A stretch of 64,000 bases of DNA, taken from NCBI GenBank assembly GCA_011316305.1, contig SAUG01000004.1, positions 186,001-250,000 of the forward strand. The letters are read 5' to 3'. This DNA comes from Rusavskia elegans (Eukaryota > Ascomycota > Lecanoromycetes > Teloschistales > Teloschistaceae). Each line of letters opens with the position of its first letter. Position 1 is the first letter of the stretch. Positions 61,501 through 64,000 of the stretch are shown here, piece after piece. A program made the position numbers and the translations under genes. The notes under the pieces were generated by a model that did no database searches, was not told where the DNA came from, and was given only the letters and a program-made list of their open reading frames with translations.

Positions 61501-61871
61501 AAACCGATTTTAGAAAATGTTGATATACGAAGGAATTTTTTATTATTAAATTTTATTTATTAAAAAAAGATTTAAATACGGTTTAAAAGGATTTTAAAAT
61601 CTTTTATATAAATCTATTAAATAATATTTTTACTACGAAACCGGTAGTTAATTATATATTTTAAAACTTTAATCTAGAAATTATTATATAGAATAGATAT
61701 AATTTCGTTTAATATAAAATTAACTAAAAGCTAAAAAAAAATATAGTCTTTATATAAATTATTTAGCTTAGAAGAATATAGTATTATTAAAGAGAAATAG
61801 AAAGAAAAAGAAAGTAGAAAGTAGGATTACGACGTTATACGGGGAATCTAAATTTTCTTTCGTCCGAATCT

Positions 61872-61909
61872 AGGAATTATTTTGTCTGCAAGCCCCCTAC
61901 CGTCCGCCA
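61872..61909 (-). repeat. Right TIR of the 8.9-kb element
   Basis: Reverse complement begins TGGCGGACGGTAGGGGGCTT; it differs from the left arm at two positions. Confidence 0.85.
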
Positions 61910-61977
61910 TAGTTCTTGCCAAAATCGTTCGCTTGGCGCCTTGGACGTCAGCCATTCACCATAGTACCCAAACATGA

Positions 61978-63969
61978 TCAAGCATCCAACCTCCCAATCC
62001 CATCACCCCCTGTAACCTCTCGGCTCTTCTTCTTTCCTGGGATCCTATGCCCTTCTGCGGCTCTGGGGTCTGTTACCCCTGCACCATGGCCCCGTCCCCA
62101 TCCACCACCCGCAGCACCCCAGCCTTTCCTCTTTTCCGCCGCCCACGCGCCCCACGAAGACATATACGCACCCGCTTTCTGTCCTGCAGCTGTGACAGAA
62201 GCTTGTGCTGCGGCGAGGTCGGGGGTGGAGGGCGTAGAGAAGCGTGATAATGCTGTTGGTTTTGTTGATGTCTCCATCGTCGCTTCCGTCGAGATCGCTA
62301 CGGAGTTTCTGCGCTCCAATGTTCCCCTTGCATTTCCTTCATCCCTTGCTGCCTCGGTTTTCTTCCTTTGCGCCTCTCTTATCGCTTCGATGTCACCCCA
62401 TAGCTTCTCAAAGGTCGTGCTCACTTTCTTCTGGCCTGTCACAAGATGTCTGCCCAGATTCTCCCTGGTCGCTGTGACCTTGGAGTCCAGCTGTAAGGTT
62501 GCTATTTGCTGTGTTATCCGGCGTTGAATGTCTTCCACGGTCAGTGCCCCTGCGGTCGGATGTCGGGGCTCAACAATGTCGAATAGATGGGCATCTGTGG
62601 TACGGAGGAAGAGCCCGTAGGAAGGGGTACTTTGCCAGCAGGCAAACCAGTCCGGGTTGAAGTCTTGTATTGGGTGCGGGAGGTTGTGGGTGGGAGGGAC
62701 ATGGTTCTGGTGTTGTGGGCCGACGTTGTTCGGAAGCGTGGCGAGATACAAGTGATGTCTCACTGTAGCTAATAAGGCGAGGATATATTCCTCAAATTGC
62801 AACCTGATGAATTCCTCGGAACCCATGTACGCCAGCGTTGATGGTCTCGATGGATTCTTTGGATCCCAGGTTGATGTCACAGTCTGCGTCAGAAAATCGA
62901 TCCAGCGTCTATCAGCAGCAGAAAGTGCTAAAGCAGTCCGTAGCGATGGTGACGATATAGCGATTGAAGAGTCGTCCAGGTTGATGAGTATATCGCTGTA
63001 ACGGTCCTTTTGCTGCAACAGTAAGGAGTTCGTCGAACCCACCATATAAGATTTGGTACGGTCATGGTCCGCAAGAACGTCGAGTTGTTGCAGCGGCGTA
63101 TAGGGCCCAAACAGGGACCCTTTGCCAAAGATCCGAAGGGGGAGGCCCATGTAAGCAAGGAGAGAAGACCGATCGGAAGTTTTGAGTGACGACGGGGGCT
63201 GAGCGTCGAAGGGCTGGGCGTCCATGTCGGGTGAGGCGCAGTCGTCAAGATGGGAGAGCAGCATAGGAATCAGCGAGATGAGAGAAAATTGCGTCATACA
63301 AAGGCGTTCGCAGCGAGAACCAAAAAACAACATCTGGAAAATTACATCAGCCAAAAGCTTGAAGTCGATGATAGTATGGCAAAAGAGGACCTTGGGTTGG
63401 AGTAGTATACATTTGAGAAGGACCAGCGTTTGATGCTTGTATTCGTGGATCAGTTCGCGCAGTGATAGACCTAGACTGCGATCAGATTCTCGGCACTGTA
63501 AACTAGTATGGCTAGTCCCGTACTGACCGAGATATAGGTCTTGAGTATCGTCTGTGTGATGCAGATTCCTTATCAAGCTCTCTTGAAATTTCTTGGCTTG
63601 GGCTCAGATTGTGTTCCCTGGAAAAGCCGGTACCAACTCACCGACCTTCAGGATGTCTACATCCGCAAAATCCCTGGTGGCTGTACATCAGCATCGGTCT
63701 TGACAAGCCCTTCCCGATGCATATACCGCTGAGCAAACCAGGCTCCAGTCACCATGGATAGTTTCTCCCTCAGATGTCCAAATAACCGGGGGTTATCTGC
63801 AATTACGACGACTGCTTTCTGCACCGTACTTCTTGTGACGTCTGCGGGCCGGTGAAGAAGGTGGCTGGCATCCATTTGTCTGGTGCACGATATCCCGAAG
63901 GCAGAGGAAGCAGGGCGGCTGAAAGATTCTCGCCGGCGGAGGGTAAAGTATGAAAAATCTTCGACGGAT
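61978..63969 (-). CDS. AVL9: AVL9, late secretory pathway protein (5' end outside window)
   Basis: Visible exons: 63727-63969 (start of exon inferred), 63646-63673 (28 nt), 63528-63591, 63391-63470 and 61978-63333. The first visible exon reads SVEDFSYFTLRR then ISCTRQMDA and DVTRSTVQKAVVVIADNPRLFGHLREKL; later come LSLRELIHEYKHQTLVLLK, MLFFGSRCERLCMTQFSLIS, LRIFGKGSLFGPYTPLQQLD and VGSTNSLLLQQKDRYSDIL. This order matches fungal AVL9, a DENN-module-like protein needed for exit of secretory cargo from the Golgi. The C-terminal 130 residues are a coiled-coil-like and Ala/Gly-rich tail. The intron at 63334-63390 is 57 bp and in frame without stops. The stop codon lies only 69 bp from the end of the AT-rich element. 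At least one upstream exon is beyond 64000. Confidence 0.9.
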
Positions 63970-64000
63970 CTGTAGAGCATCAGCTTGGACACAGCGTAGG

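Larger units (their letters stand above)
52972..61909. mobile_element. 8.9-kb RIP-degraded element with 38-bp TIRs (right isochore)
   Basis: The whole second AT-rich block is enclosed by inverted repeats: 52972-53009 and 61872-61909 match at 36 of 38 positions after reverse complementing, starting TGGCGGACGGTAGG. The dinucleotide TA directly flanks both ends (52970-52971, 61910-61911), as in Tc1/mariner-pogo type insertions. Inside, CpA/TpG are almost absent and no coding frame survives. A separate LTR element is nested within; removing it leaves about 5.6 kb, long for a pogo/Fot1 element, so more nesting or a different superfamily is possible. Confidence 0.75.

Overview
This is nuclear DNA of a filamentous ascomycete (Pezizomycotina). 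The evidence is short spliceosomal introns (about 46-75 bp, most with a CTGAC/CTAAC-like branch site just before the acceptor), fungus-specific protein families (TOK1 channel, group III G-alpha, DUF3824-like protein, AVL9), and a two-compartment base composition typical of genomes shaped by repeat-induced point mutation (RIP). A plant-associated Dothideomycete or Leotiomycete would fit; the species cannot be fixed from the sequence.

Layout: 1-9835 is an AT-rich, gene-free block with CpA/TpG almost absent. 9836-52971 is a gene-rich island of normal composition. 52972-61909 is a second AT-rich block. 61910-64000 returns to normal composition with a gene running off the right edge. The second AT block is bounded by 38-bp inverted repeats (36/38 matching) next to TA dinucleotides, so it looks like one DNA-transposon insertion, with an LTR element (408-bp LTRs, AATTT target duplication) nested inside.

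Genes in order: CGI-58/ABHD5-family hydrolase (+), a small membrane protein (-), TatD/Scn1-type nuclease (+), CTF18 (-), BTB/POZ protein (+), TOK1 potassium channel (+), a type II membrane glycosyltransferase-like protein (-), a decayed seven-helix rhodopsin-like gene (-), a decayed APC amino-acid/choline/GABA permease (+), a DUF3824-like low-complexity protein (-), two small secreted proteins (- and +), a YjlB-type cupin (+), a group III G-protein alpha subunit (-), cullin-1 (-), a secreted hypothetical protein (+), glycogen phosphorylase (-) and AVL9 (-, partial). Exon models were rebuilt by hand from splice sites, reading phase and family conservation.

The genes do not form an obvious pathway or cluster. 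CTF18 (cohesion), cullin-1 (SCF ubiquitin ligase), G-alpha (signalling), glycogen phosphorylase (storage carbon) and AVL9 (secretion) are conserved housekeeping genes. Between them, 19.7-39.1 kb is accessory in character: a recent Mutator-like MITE with perfect 60-bp ends, a 10-bp minisatellite, a diverged 46-bp repeat family, two neighbouring pseudogenes broken by indels rather than RIP, and two candidate secreted proteins.
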